From Sphaerolaimus hirsutus (taxonomy: Eukaryota > Nematoda > Chromadorea > Monhysterida > Sphaerolaimidae): 64,000 nucleotides of DNA. The stretch spans positions 19,702,315 to 19,766,314 of the forward strand of contig OZ038454.1 in NCBI GenBank assembly GCA_964036195.1, read 5' to 3'. Numbering within the stretch: position 1 is the stretch's first letter; each line of letters starts with the position of its first letter. The notes under the pieces were generated by a model, which did no database searches, had not been told where the DNA came from, and saw nothing but the letters and a program-made list of their open reading frames with translations. The position numbers and the translations under genes were made by a program. Shown here piece after piece: positions 12,769 through 24,362 of the stretch.

Positions 12769-12775
12769 TCCATGG

Positions 12776-12918
12776 GACACTCCCAGACCCTGTAAAAAGC
12801 CCTGTAAAATGTCAAATGTCATGCAAAGTGTCAATTTGCCATTTTGCAGGGCATTTTACATGACTTTTGACACTTTGCATGGCATTTGACATTTTACAGG
12901 GTCTGGGAGTGGCACCAG
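12776..12918. mobile_element. Inverted-repeat element, CAGTCCCAGACCC family (copy B), abutting an exon
   Basis: Left end ACACTCCCAGACCCTGTAAA, right end TTTACAGGGTCTGGGAGTGG then CACCAG. The final CAG of the element is the predicted splice acceptor of the EGF exon that starts at 12919. Confidence 0.75.
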
Positions 12919-15322
12919 GTTCCCAATTCGCGCAGACCGCTCTGGGCGGGTGCTCGTGCGGCCAGCACTACGCGGGCCCCGTGTGCGAGTACGTCCATTG
13001 CGCCAACAACGGCACCAGGACCGAGCGGAACACGTGCCTGTGCGACGATGTCAGGATTTCCGGCTTCTTTTGCGACCGTTTGGCGTGCTCAAACGGGGGG
13101 CACGCGCCTAGTGGATGGAGCAAGTGAGTAGAGTCACGGAAATTAGTGAACCTTTAGTGATTGATTTTGAAAGTTTCGTTTTTATTGGAACTGGGATTGC
13201 ACCAGAGAACTACATTTTGCCGATTTTACAATTCAGGCAGTTCCGAGTCCTGTAAAGTGTAAAGACAAGTGTCAAATGTCATGTAAAAAAGCAATAATAA
13301 AAAAATCAAAAATTACTACTTAAATTTTGACATTTTGCATTTTGACAATTGACAAGTTACATTGACATTTGACACTTGACTTTACAGGGCCCGGGCCCGG
13401 CAGCCCTAGTGATCCCTCACACCAAACCTACACCCGCACGCGCAGATGCCAGTGCCCCCCTCTGTACACGGGTCGATTTTGCGAGCAACCCAGCGCGGCC
13501 CTGATCGCCCTGTGCACCATGGCCACGCTCAGCGGCATTTTGCTGCTCGCCGCTCTGGCTTTGTGGAGGATTAGTGCCGGCAGGGCTGACCGGGCTAATA
13601 AGAGGACCACTGGTTGGGGTAGTGAAAGGTGGCGGTGAACCGTCGCGCTAGTTGAGCGATGGAAAATTAGTGACCTTGTCAATTGACAAAAAAAAAACGG
13701 GGTAACATTGCCGGCCCGCACTAGTTGACACATGTGTGTCAACAGGTCTGTGTCAACTCAGATTTCAGCTTCACGTGTCGCAGAACGATCTTCCAACGCA
13801 CTCGCTGTAACATTGCATTTTTCAACATTTCCGCATGTGCATTTGGAGATCGGTCTGCGACACGTGAAGCCGAAATCTGAGTTGACACAGACCAGTTGAC
13901 ACGCAGATGTCAACTAGTGTTGACCGCCATTGTAAGAAGTTACATACAATTCACGTGCCATCGGCAGCTTCACCTGCAACGTCCATTATCACTCATCATG
14001 CGGAATTGGCACTGTTCTGGGGCCAGTTCCGCAAAATGAGAAGTGAGAAGTGAAATGGCAAAGGCGAAGTAAAAGCGCAAAGGCGAAGTGAAATGGCAAG
14101 TATATTGAGAAGGAAATTGGCAAAAGCGAAGGGAAATTAATGCGAACGGAAATTAATTTATATGTTTTTTACTTCGCTTTTGCCAATTCACTTGCTATTT
14201 CATTTCGCCTTTGCGCTTTTACTTCGCCTTTGCCATTTCACTTGTCACTTCCCATTTTGCGGAATTGGCACTGTTCAGGATTATAAGTACTGCCTCCCAT
14301 AATTAATTTTGACCCAAAAAATCCACAAATTTCTACACGACCAAACCCATATCCACTGTTCGAGCGATATGGAATGATTCAAAGTCTAAATGTTTCTATC
14401 GCCCGCAGCACTGCGCGTCGGAGAGAACTGCGAGCGGGAATACATGGAAAGCGCAGATGAGTTACATGCCAACAGTGAGCGCACAAGCCACGCCCAGAGC
14501 TGTCTGAGGGGGGGGGGTACAATTTGGGGGGTATTCAGTGATGGGGGTGTTGCCATTCGGTTGTTGCATTGGAGAAATTTGATGCCGTTCAAGTTGTGTT
14601 GAGGTTTATGGTCGTGGTTATGGCCAAAATTTTGTATGACCAAATAATCCCCCAGTGACTAGGTGGTGAATAAAAATTATTTTTATTTATTTATTTTACA
14701 TGGCCGATCTGGCCGGCTGGCTTTGGGGCCCAATATCTCGGTCATTTTTACCGATTGTGATGATTGATCCATCACAATTGGTTAAAAAATGATCTTGTTA
14801 TTGAGCTACAAATTCAACCGGCCAGATCGGCCATGTAAAATGAATGTGTTTTTATAGACACCCCCTAATCTCGGGACCGGCGGATTTTTTGGGGAAAACT
14901 AAAAAAATGTTCATAGCTCCGACCAGAAACAGCAACTTGAACAGCATCAAAAACGGCCAATTCACAGCCGAACAGGAACACGCCAATCCCTGGAGACCCC
15001 TCTAAAATGCCACCCCCGCGGGCAGCTCTCACCACCCCCTTACAACAATCGCTCAAACAACAGCCAACTCGACGCAGGCGCCCCCCTCAGCACGAGCTGG
15101 CCGCAGCCGCACGCCGCCCCGCCGCCCAGCTACACTTACACGCCGATGGTGCAGCCGCCGCCCTACACGGAACGGTGCGCGTCGCCCGCCGAGGCGTTGG
15201 TCAGCTTGGTGAGCACGAGCAGCGCGGCCGACCCGAACGCGTTGGACAGTAGACGAGGGGATAGAAACAGCGCAAATAATGGGTGGATGCTGGCTAAGGT
15301 GGAAGGACCCACTGCTGTGTGA
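12919..15322 (+). CDS. EGF-domain single-pass membrane protein with PPxY cytoplasmic tail (5' end not found)
   Basis: Four phase-compatible exons: 12919-13123, 13404-13618, 14409-14474, 14976-15322. The first two encode Cys-rich EGF-like modules (CSCGQHYAGPVC, CLCDD...GFFC, CQCPPLYTGRFC). A hydrophobic helix follows (ALIALCTMATLSGILLLAAL), then a basic stop-transfer stretch, giving a type I membrane protein. The last exon encodes a disordered Pro/Ser/Asn-rich tail with two PPPY motifs (SPPPYNN, QPPPYTE), typical ligands of WW-domain ubiquitin ligases, and ends at TGA 15320-15322. The two EGF exons are sure; the 66-bp exon and the exact start of the last exon are inferred from intron phase. 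Upstream exons, including a signal peptide, were not located. No ortholog is named. Confidence 0.65.
13234..13403. mobile_element. Inverted-repeat element, GGCAGTTCCGAGTCC family (copy C), in EGF-gene intron
   Basis: Left end CAGGCAGTTCCGAGTCCTGT, right end ACTTTACAGGGCCCGGGCCC then GGCAG. It runs up to the acceptor of exon 13404, so the element end supplies the AG of the intron. Confidence 0.6.
13711..13925. mobile_element. Inverted-repeat element (CTAGTTGACAC ends), copy 1
   Basis: CACTAGTTGACACATGTGTG at the left and CGCAGATGTCAACTAGTG at the right. Inner arms GTCTGTGTCAACTCAGATTT and complement fold back. A homologous copy lies at 57120-57315. Confidence 0.65.
14027..14275. mobile_element. 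Inverted-repeat element, GGGGCCAGTTCCGCAA family
   Basis: Starts GGGGCCAGTTCCGCAAAATG and ends TTTTGCGGAATTGGCACTGT. The two halves (GAAGTGAAATGGCAAAGGCG and complement) form a near-perfect foldback. It lies in the intron between exons 13618 and 14409 of the EGF gene. Confidence 0.8.
14690..14840. repeat. Short foldback (CATGGCCGATCTGGCCGG)
   Basis: TTTTACATGGCCGATCTGGC at 14695 is repeated inverted as GCCAGATCGGCCATGTAAAA at about 14820, giving a ~145-bp hairpin inside the last intron of the EGF gene. Confidence 0.7.
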
Positions 15323-15882
15323 CGTAGCCGGTTACCTTGTTCCTATAACGTGCAACAGTATTTCCTTGAAATACCCCCAGGGGGATTTATTTTTTCAGAG
15401 TGATAATTTTGAGGGGGGTATTTCGAGGGCGGGGTTTATTCAAGGGGGGATTTCGAGGAAATACGTTATTAATACTCAGTACAATATCGAGTGTCAGGTC
15501 AATGCTTGTATACATATTAAAGCGATTGCCAGTACAACATCTCACTTTAGAAGTTATTGCGAAATTTGCAAGTATGAATCATTATACTATTATGGTGGAC
15601 AAAATGCTATACAAATTCTACCATTCTACAATGAAAGAATTCTACCATATTCTGAACAATAAGGTTACCTACATGCAAAATTGTGCACCAAATTCACCCA
15701 AGGTGGAAACAATGTGAAGAGAAATTTTCATGTCTGTTCGAATATTCAAATGGTGTATGGTAGATTTCATTGTATTTAGGTGTGCCGTCGGTAGACTATA
15801 ACACTTTCACACAACCTAAAAGTAAACTCAATCCTTCACACACAATCAACTCAACCAAACGCACCCAAACCCCAAGACCCAC

Positions 15883-18800
15883 CTATCCCACCCTCTCAAC
15901 ACAGAGCCAAGTTCTCAGCTGTTCATTCTTTCCCCTCGCATAAGCATTCGGGTCATCAAAGGGCGCGTGCCATCTAGCCAGTGCAGATTTGGCTTCATAA
16001 AATGGGCGCTTGGCTCTCAAATGGGGCGGCTGTGCCGATTTTCGCTGCTGCACGCTGCCGCTGCCAGGCGAGAAGGATCGCTGAGCACCCATAACGTGCC
16101 TTGGGGGGAACTGAGGGGGGGGGGGGTGCTCGTGTGAAGATTACCGCGGCGATTATTGCCAAGATTTGGTGACGGAAAGTTCGCATTTGCAGCGCAGTTG
16201 GCTATGTAAGAATAGTGTACACCGAACCGAATGGTCCTTCACACAAGTTGACAACAAAATATTTCAAAGCAGTAAAACAGTTTTAAACACATTTGAGTTG
16301 ACCACAATGAGGTGTCCGTCAACTGCTCTTGATGGAGGTTGAAAATTCATTCTGGTAAACTCAAATGTGTTTAAAACAGATTTATCACTTTTTGGAAATT
16401 CGGACAACTACCAGTATGCGTAGCCACCTTAAAAAGCCGTTACACCTTAAAAATCCACCGAAAAGTGCAAAAAGTCAAACTAACAATAACATAACGATCG
16501 TCAAAACCAGGGAAAATCCTCCTAGTCATGACCAAATTTCTCAACTTTGACGCCATTTCCGGGCTGGCGCGCTTGGCTATAGCCTCGCAGTGATTGGTCA
16601 TCGCATCCCTAGTGTAAATCCAACACCGGGGACCGGAACGCGCAGCGGACCACAGAAGGAAACCATCGTCAACTGAACTGAAGGGGGGAGGGTACAGATT
16701 GGATATTTTTTGGGACATGCATCTAGAGGGAAGAGAATTGCGTAGGGGTAGGAAGGGGGTCCCCCCCCAAACCGCCCAGCTACCTATCTATCCCGGAGGA
16801 AAAATTTTGGGCTAATATCGCCTAACCCCCCCCCCCCCCAAATCGGCCAACTATCTACCTATTTGGAGGGATTTTTGAGAAACTATACCACAATTTTCGC
16901 TCAAAATCACGATTTTTCATACCATTTTATAGATTTTTCACTCCAAAATCACTAGTTCATGTGTCTAACTGCCTATTTTCAGCTATTTTTAGTACTACAT
17001 GTGCTTATATACCCGGTTTTAGGCCATTTTTCACTTAGTTTTAGCCATTTTTCACACTTTTCTTCCTTCTATACTTCGAAAAAGCCTATCTGAAAGAACG
17101 ATTTGCTATCTATCCAACCCCCCGGAGTGTCAAAATCTAGAATACCCTTGGAATTGCGAAATAATCCAATGGCCGATTGAAAGAAATGCCATCGAATCGC
17201 AAAACTCTTATTCGCATCTTGCATCACTTCATACAAGACTGGAACTCACGTCCTTTCCAGGCAGAAAAAGTGATATCCCTCATTGTATATCCTATGCACA
17301 AAGCCGCCAAATTTGTGCATCTCCTGTCTCCCAATGACCAAAATGTTGGTGTATCCATATTTATTTCTGAGTAGATAGAGCCGGTTGAAAAACTGGTCGA
17401 TCATTTCGGACACATTTCGCCTTCTGCGACCGCCAAACAGCATATTCAAGCCGTCGACTACCACCTCGAAGCGCGGAGATTGGTCGAGAAATCTGTAGAT
17501 TTGAAGCTCGTTCACAAGCCAATTACATGTTGATTAGGAATGGAAAAAAAACATTTTTAGAAACCCCTTTTAATAAACACGTTTTTTTAACGATCAAAAA
17601 AGTTATTTTCAAAACGTCCCAAATATGGTACTTTTTTACTTTTCATCCAGGTAGCCATATGGGGTGCCAATAAAAACGTAAATTACCGGTGCCGCTGCTT
17701 TATGCCATCGCGGTAGGACTAGCCCCCCCCCCCAAAAAAAAAAAAACACAACCACCTTTAATAACAACCAACAAAACCCCACCAACTTCTTAAACTGCTC
17801 CACCTCCTGCGGCGTGCTCGACGCGAACACGCCTGGGCTATACTCCCCACCCCCTTCGATGAGCACCGTCTCGATGATGCCCTCGACGATGCCGACCTCG
17901 TTGGCGCTCAGCTGCTCGGCGGGGCGCAGCCGCTCGCCGCATATGACGCACCTGCCGGCGGAGCCTTTGATCTCTGTCCGCTGCACGTTGATCACTGCAG
18001 TCGGGTGGCGCCCGTTCACGCTGGGTTGATAGGATTGAGTATGATTTTTTGTGACAAAAAAGTCAGATAAAAATCTGGAAAAACCGGATGGTGTATCGAT
18101 AATTTCTTAAAATTTCGATAATTACTTTTCGAAAAATCAAATACCATATATAGCAGTAACTACTGATAAGCAAACTTGAAAGTGTTGGGTGAAGTGACAA
18201 GTAAAAATGCATACGACAGACAAGAAGTTCAATCGTTCAAAAGTTCATCCGCCAAAGTTCATCTACGAAAAAAACTTCTACTCACTCTAGTCGCTTGACG
18301 AATTAAAACGCTTTTCGACAATTCAGTTGACTATTTTTTCTCTAAAACTCACGAAGCAGCTGCATTCTGCATCATCTGCGCGGTGCCGCCGGAAATCGGC
18401 TGGCCCGTTTCAGTAAAAACTTCCAGGAGCTTGTCGAAGGCGGCCCACACGTCGTCCGCACTGCGCGTCTCACTCGACGCGTGCGACTGCAGAAAAATAA
18501 TTGAGGGCTAGTGAAGCGCGCACACAGGGGTCTCCAAGATTTCGACCTTCGTGGGGGTTGGATAGATAGCAAATCGCTCCTCTGTAGGGATAGATACCTG
18601 AAAAAGTTTTCTGGAGGGGGCTTGAGGGAGGGGCTCGCGTGGGAATAATATAGGCTTTTTCAAAAGGCAAAAAGCGGGGAAAAATCGCTGAAAATAGGTC
18701 AGAAGATTAGAAATAGCCAAAATACGTTAAAAATAACTATAAACCGACATATAACTTATGTATATAGCCAAAAGTAGCGATTTGTAAGGTGAAAATAGCG

Positions 18801-21800
18801 TAAATGGAGCAAATTAACGAGTCTGGGTGTAAATTGGGGAAAAAACGCTAAAAAATTGCTCCGCATAGGTTGATGTCTGAGCCATTTGGGGAATTGAAAG
18901 CTGATAGCTGGATTGATAGATTGATATCTGGACGATGTGGGTGGGGGGCACTCCACCCCTGCCCCTCGTGGTGACCCCCAGTCAGATAACCTTTTTCGCA
19001 CAAAAAACCCACCGCCAAAAATCTGGCGGCAGCCTCCTCCACATATGGGGGCATGGCAGCCAGCAACCCATTGGACACTATTCTCGGCCGTTCGTGCAGC
19101 ATCTGGAACGCCTTGTCCATGTTGTCGGCGGCGAAGTAGGCGCACGCCAGGCGATTGTGCACCAGGCTGGCCAGGGGCGATTGCAGTCGCGAGCACACCG
19201 ACAGAAGTGCTGAGCAAAAGGCGGGTTGGGGCAGCTATTTTACCGCCCATTTAGCTATTTATCTATCTATCCCGGAGGCCGCTCAGCCATCCATCCCAGA
19301 GGCAAAATTTTGGGCTACTTTCCCCTAACCTCCCCCCCCCCAAAAAAAAAGCCCAGCTATCTACTTACCCGGAGCGATTTTTGAGAAACACGACCCCGAT
19401 TTTCGCCCAAAATCGCTTTTTATCATTGATTTTCACCTCCAGAATCACTAGTTCATGCGTCTAACTGCCTATTTTCAGCTATTTTTAGTAGTATATGTGC
19501 TTATATACCCACTTTTCACCTACTTTTTGCGATTTATCTCCCTTTTCTTCCTTCCATGCCTATAAATTGAACCCCCCCAGAAAATTTTTCAGCTATCTAT
19601 CTATCCGGATGAGCGTTTCGTTATCTATCCAACCCCCCGGAGGGTTGAAATCTAGAAGACCCCTGCTGTTGAGTATATTGGACAAATGCAGGTGATAATC
19701 CCTAACAGCTAGCGTAATTGTATTTAAAAGCGCCCATTGAAGTACCGATTGAATTGTGTCGATAAAAAACGGAATGACTAACGATTTTATCGGGGAGCGA
19801 TACGTAGTAGAGCAGATTTTAAGGGGGTTAGGCGTTTTTGCAACTTAAGTTCCTGGTGGATAAAAGTTTTGTTAAAAAAGGCAATAAAATATCATATTAA
19901 GAGTCAAAGTAAGATTGAGTTTGCCAAAAAGTTTAAGTTAGGGAATTTGAACAAAAAATTCGCAAAATATCAAAATATTCCCCACATTTTCACGCACACC
20001 AAAAACAGGACTAGGCGACAAGTAGGGTTCAAACTGGGATTTACTTTTCGGGATCGGGATTGTTTTTGTTTTTTTGAGATTTCGGGACCGGGACCGGAAT
20101 TAGGGCTTCGGGATCGGGACGACAAAATCCAGAAATTTTTCGGGATTCGGGATCGGGATCCCGTTTAGACCCTAGCGACAAGTACCAACGCTCGCGCAAG
20201 ATGATGGAGCAATGCCAAGCCCACTCACCACGCGCCCGCTCCAACCTGCCCATGGCGATGCACAGAATCGCCTCCGCCGGCGCGCCCAACATTCTCGGAT
20301 AGGCGGAAAATTCACCCCGATCCAGCAACGTCGCCAGTCGGTCCAGCAATTTCGACTTCGCCCGCTGCAAATCCTCGTGCGCGCCCATATTCGAAGTGTA
20401 ATCGGAAACGGTGGACACGAGACGGGCCACTTCGAGCAGCGTGCCTGGGAGAATTTTTTATGACACAAAAGTATGTAAGCGAAGGCACCGACAATATCCG
20501 GAAACCAGCGCAACCCCATCCCCTTTAGCTGCAATAAAAACAGCGCAATAAGACCACAACGGCATCACCCAGCGCACTCGAACCACCTTCAGCGGCACCA
20601 GCACCAGCACCAGCACCACAGCAGCACCAGAGGCACCATGTCGGCCCCCGGAGACATCATCACCGAGCCGGACAAGAAGGTGGTGTGGAACGCGCCGTTC
20701 AGCGAGAAGAACGTGTACAACATCCGGCTGACCAACAACGGGGCGCACCGGATCGGCTGGGCCATCAAGACGACCAACATGAAGCGCCTGTCGCTCGACC
20801 CGCCCTGCGGCTGTCTCGACTCCAAGGTGGGTCGACGCGTGAGGGTTGCGGCGACACCTCGACACCGCACCCAACTTTCGATGGCAAAGAAAAAAGTTTT
20901 CACGTTTTCGAATGTTTATTCCACTATCGAAATCTTTCCGCCGGTATTTTTGGTTAAAATGTAAAAATTTGTATGTGGCGGCAACTTAAAATCGATGTGG
21001 AGCCGGAAAGCATCAAAATCAAAATTCAAAATTGAACTGAAAACACGGAAATGTACAACAAAATTCGAAAATTTGAAAAATATTTTTGAAGAAAAATATC
21101 CATTATGCCATCAGTATCGCAACTCCCCTCCCTCTTAGGAGTCAGTGATGCTGCACATCTCGTGCGAGCCGTTCGACTTCGCCAGCGAGGACACCAACAA
21201 CGACCGCATCAGCTTCGAGTGGACCAACGCCCCCGAGGGCGCCGCCAAGCAGTTCCGCCGCGAGTGGTTCCAGGTGAGACAGAAGGGGTATAGAATGATC
21301 TAGGTAGCCGTCAAAGCTCCCTATTAGCCTAAACAGTATCCTTAGCTTCGTTGGTACAACAAAAGACCCCGATAATTCTCATCCAGGGTGTTCACATCTA
21401 CATTCCAAAAAGTTCACATCATAGTTCTATCAAAAAGTCAATTCGAACATCAAATCCGAAAATCGACAAATCGATTTCGCAACCGCTGCAACCTTACACC
21501 CATCAATAAAATGGCACTCGCAGGGCGACGGCATGGTGCGCAGGAAGAACCTGCCCATGGAGTACAACCCCTGAACGCCCGTCGCCGACGCGCCCACCTA
21601 TTTCGAAGGCACTTCTCGCCAGTTTTGTGATATACGTTGGAAATGGCTGATCGTCGGTCTCTAGAACTGTAACACGTAAACTGTAAACTGTACCGGATCC
21701 GTTTTCAAACGACACCTTTGTGATACCCCTTGTCGATTAGCGCGCGCGTACGATCGAGCTTACCAGTAAATTTAATCTTAGCGGTGAATATCTATCCCCA

Positions 21801-23354
21801 GTGTGCAAACGATACGAAAACGTAAATTAAACGTAAAAAAAGGTAAATTAAACAACCTGGAGTCAAGAGCGTTTCATCCTTGACAAGTTTCAACGTTGCC
21901 GGGTCGACGCCAGTCAAATACAGCGCGTAGGACATTGCTCGCAGATAGAAACTGTGCACGCGGGCAGTTCGGATGTAGGTTGCGTCCGCGCCGAAAAAGT
22001 CTGATCCGCCGCCTGTTCGTTGTTGAGAGGCAGAAAGTAGGGATGGGAAAAATCAATTATTTTCTGGCTGCTAAATGGCTAAAATTTATTAATTTAGATT
22101 TCCTTGCTAAACGGCTTTTGTGTTGGCTCATACTTTATCATCAAGAGTGCGTTTTCATTATCCCAGATGCACTATTTCGCGGCTTACATAAAATTCCACT
22201 AAAACAAAACAAATACCGTATTTGCTTGAATAATCCCCCCCTTGAATAATTCCCCCCTCGAATACCCCCCCCCCCCTGTAAAATGAGTGAGGAAAAAATA
22301 ATTCCCCCCTCGAATAATCCCCCCCCCTCAAGGCATGCTATTCTTGTTCAAATTAGACATAAATTAGACATAAAAATCAATTTTTATGTCTAATTTGAAC
22401 AAGAATAGCATGTTATTGTGTAAATAAAGCATGTTTTGTCGAATAAGTTGATGGAAACATGCTTGAGAATTCTGACGAAATAATAATTCCTCCCCTTGAA
22501 TAATCCCCCCGTCAAAAAAGACTTGACGAAATAATAATCCCCCTGGGGGTATATTTACTAAAATAATATATATAATACGATATTTACTAAAATATTAAAA
22601 TATTTTTAAAATTGTTTATAACAGAAAATCGCGGCTTTTGACCCCATTGATTTCGAAACGCAGTCAAAAATCGAGCGCCAATCGGACCAACCAATCTGTA
22701 CGGTCTGCTCTCTAAGCTTTCTCACCCTGTCATAAGCGCCCAGTTCGTCAGCAAAATCTGCACCCTCGCCGTGGGCGGCCATCTCCTCCAGCTGCCCGTC
22801 GCACTCGCCGTCCAACGGGAAGGTGGGCCGCGACGCGTCCGACGGCCCCTTGCGCATGTCGGGCTTGCGCGAGTGGCGCGGCTTGGGTGCTGGTCGGAAA
22901 ATGTGAGTGGATGTGTGTGGAGGGAATCTATATTTCAACATAGGGAAAGGGCGACGTAGGCTCCCTAGACATGTAAACCCACTCGCTCGCTCGCTCTATC
23001 ATACCTCAGCCAGCTATCCATGTGGAGCTAATTTTGAGCGATTTTTCCCAAATTTTTACTCAAAATTGCTAATTTTATAAATTTTCATCATCAAAATAGG
23101 AATTTTCGGCTGCTATTTTCGCTGTGCACGCGCATTAGCCGCGACATCCCCGGTGTAGTTAATCCTCCACCAAGCTGCAGTCAATTCAATAACCCACTAA
23201 ATTCACCTGAAGTATTCTCACGGCGGTCACCAAAAAGTTCATCAAACTGGGACGGAAGTCCTTTGGCGACAGCAAATCGCCCGCCACTGTTACAAATAGA
23301 GCGACCGGGACCTATGAAGGCCCTCGAAAAATGCAGCAGAATGGCACGCCGCAT
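15883..23354 (-). CDS. PRORP: Mitochondrial protein-only RNase P nuclease (PRORP / MRPP3)
   Basis: Cleaves the 5' leaders of mitochondrial tRNA precursors. Nine exons: 23207-23354, 22623-22889, 20229-20444, 19013-19209, 18353-18486, 17783-18020, 17250-17506, 16533-16677, 15883-16080. They join without frame break to 599 aa (human 583). The N-terminus ([13 protein letters not shown]) looks like a mitochondrial targeting peptide. Helical PPR-type repeats occupy about 140-320. The split zinc site is C345/C348 (CVIC) with H572 (WHAP) and C594 (WLC). The NYN nuclease domain has D418 (VVVDGLN), D489/D490 (VDDGFLL) and D510 (YTRD), the expected metal-binding aspartates. The donor of exon 2 and the start of exon 9 are the least certain. 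The MSP gene lies in intron 2 on the other strand. Confidence 0.93.
16730..17140. repeat. Dispersed repeat with CTATCTATCC motifs, copy in PRORP intron
   Basis: Shares long stretches (TCACTAGTTCATG, CTAACTGCCTATTTTCAGCT, TATTTTTAGTA) with 19255-19665 in the same orientation. Inverted relatives are at 18540-18870 and 36230-36700, with fragments near 23000, 23890, 24880 and 49190. The ends carry CTCCGGGGGGTTGGATAGA-like motifs. No coding capacity is seen. Confidence 0.7.
19255..19665. repeat. Dispersed repeat with CTATCTATCC motifs, second copy
   Basis: Homologous to 16730-17140. It lies in the PRORP intron between exons 3 and 4. Part of the inverted relative at 18540-18870 lies in the next intron. 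Confidence 0.7.
20638..21574 (+). CDS. msp: Major sperm protein (MSP), three exons, nested in PRORP intron 2
   Basis: Nematode sperm cytoskeletal protein: it polymerises to drive amoeboid sperm crawling and, when released, signals oocyte maturation. Exons 20638-20826, 21139-21273 and 21524-21574, all phase 0 with GTGGGT/GTGAGA donors and TTAG/GCAG acceptors, encode 124 aa (usual length about 126-127). The whole protein is one immunoglobulin-like MSP domain. Diagnostic segments are [52 protein letters not shown] and the C-terminal [16 protein letters not shown]. Exons are GC-rich and codon-biased against AT-rich introns, as in a highly expressed gene. A CAG/CACCAG run precedes the ATG (20595-20630). 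It is transcribed against its host gene. Caenorhabditis MSP genes are mostly intronless, so the two introns are notable. Confidence 0.97.
22214..22560. mobile_element. TACCGTATT-family element (imperfect)
   Basis: Begins TACCGTATTTGCTTGAATAA followed by poly-C blocks. Repeated TTGAATAATCCCCCC units and an internal foldback (AATTAGACATAAAAATCAAT) fill it. The right terminus is degraded. Relatives are at 37361, 50199, 56654, 58722 and 60184. It is in PRORP intron 2. Confidence 0.6.
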
Positions 23355-23426
23355 AATTGAAATTATTTATAAATAATAGATTAAATATGGGCGATTAATC
23401 TTCCAAAATTATAATCGATCGAACAT

Positions 23427-24160
23427 TCATTTCTTCTCATCAGTGTTCTTTTTCCAGCCCGCGTCCTCCACTTGTCTCTTGAATTTGTCAAGTAGATATT
23501 TTCGATCGAAGTGCTCCACCCAGGTGTGCGGGCAGGCCTGCTCGAATTTCTTCCGCAGTGCGGAGCACTTCTTCTGGGCTGAGGTAGATTCAGAATCGCC
23601 AGAACCCTCGACGTCTACGCAGCTGCAAAATTTGGACTGCAGGGTAACTAATTGATAGACACCTTTTGCTACTCGTGGGTTGGCGGTTTTGTGTCCAGCT
23701 AAATATTCTTGTGCCAGTCCCGCACCCAGTAGAAAGTCCCAAATGTCGTAGAAATTCGTCAATTGTCATGCAAATATGCCAATGTTCAGTATTGAATTTT
23801 ATAAATCTTACATGATATTTAACACTTCACTTTACAGGGTGCGGGTCTGCACAACATTTATCGCCCGAACCAGGGTAGGAAAAGGGGGTTTGAGTGGTTC
23901 CCTATCCGTGTTCTATCTATCCCTCTGGAGAGATTTGGCATCCATCCAAACCCAGGAGGGTCAGAATTTAGAACACACCAGGCCAGAACAGATAAAGTTC
24001 GGCAACTACAAGACGACCGCATCAACACACGCAAAAACGATGAGAAATTTGTTTGCGACGGCGGCAAACGCGACAGAAATACAACTAACCGCCAATACTC
24101 GTCCCTCGCCGCCCAACAGGCAAGTCGCTGCGACTTCAGCAGTGGACCACCACCGCTCAT
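23427..24160 (-). CDS. COA6: Cytochrome c oxidase assembly factor 6 (COA6)
   Basis: Intermembrane-space thiol/copper protein that helps deliver copper to COX2 of complex IV. Two exons, 24090-24160 and 23427-23622, joined in phase 2 (CG|GTTAGT donor, TTTTGCAG acceptor), encode 88 aa. The twin-cysteine signature is complete: C15 and C25 form CX9C across the splice junction (ACWAARDEYWRC), and C43 and C54 form CX10C (CSALRKKFEQAC), the COA6-type spacing. HTWVEHFDRKYLLDKFK matches the conserved third helix. The ATG is 603 bp downstream of the mtHsp70 stop, and the TGA is 72 bp upstream of the PRORP ATG on the same strand. The intron carries remnants of a TTTACAGGGTGCGGGTCTG element end. Confidence 0.93.
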
Positions 24161-24356
24161 TGCACCAACAAAATGCCGCACCAAGCAGAGCCAACTGACG
24201 CTATACAAGAAGATGACACACTATATTTTCACGGCGTGCGGTAAAATTGTAGAGAGGCGACAACACAAGTGCAGGTACGATGTGACCGAGTGAATTGTGT
24301 ATTCCCGCAATTTTGTTAAGTTAAATAGATTCAATATTTCGCGTGGACAAGCCATG

Positions 24357-24362
24357 TTTATT
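24357..24362 (-). terminator. Candidate polyadenylation signal of mtHsp70
   Basis: AATAAA on the minus strand, about 400 bp after the mtHsp70 stop and about 200 bp before the COA6 start. It would allow mtHsp70 to end independently. No transcript evidence is available. Confidence 0.35.

Noticed and set aside
20041-20165. GGGATCGGGAC-type repeat as coding sequence
   Set aside because: Short G-rich repeat like those at 34330 and 61545; the frames have no splice support and end inside the repeat.
24161-24208. Extended COA6 N-terminus
   Set aside because: The extension starts at a TTG codon; the ATG at 24160 gives the expected family length.
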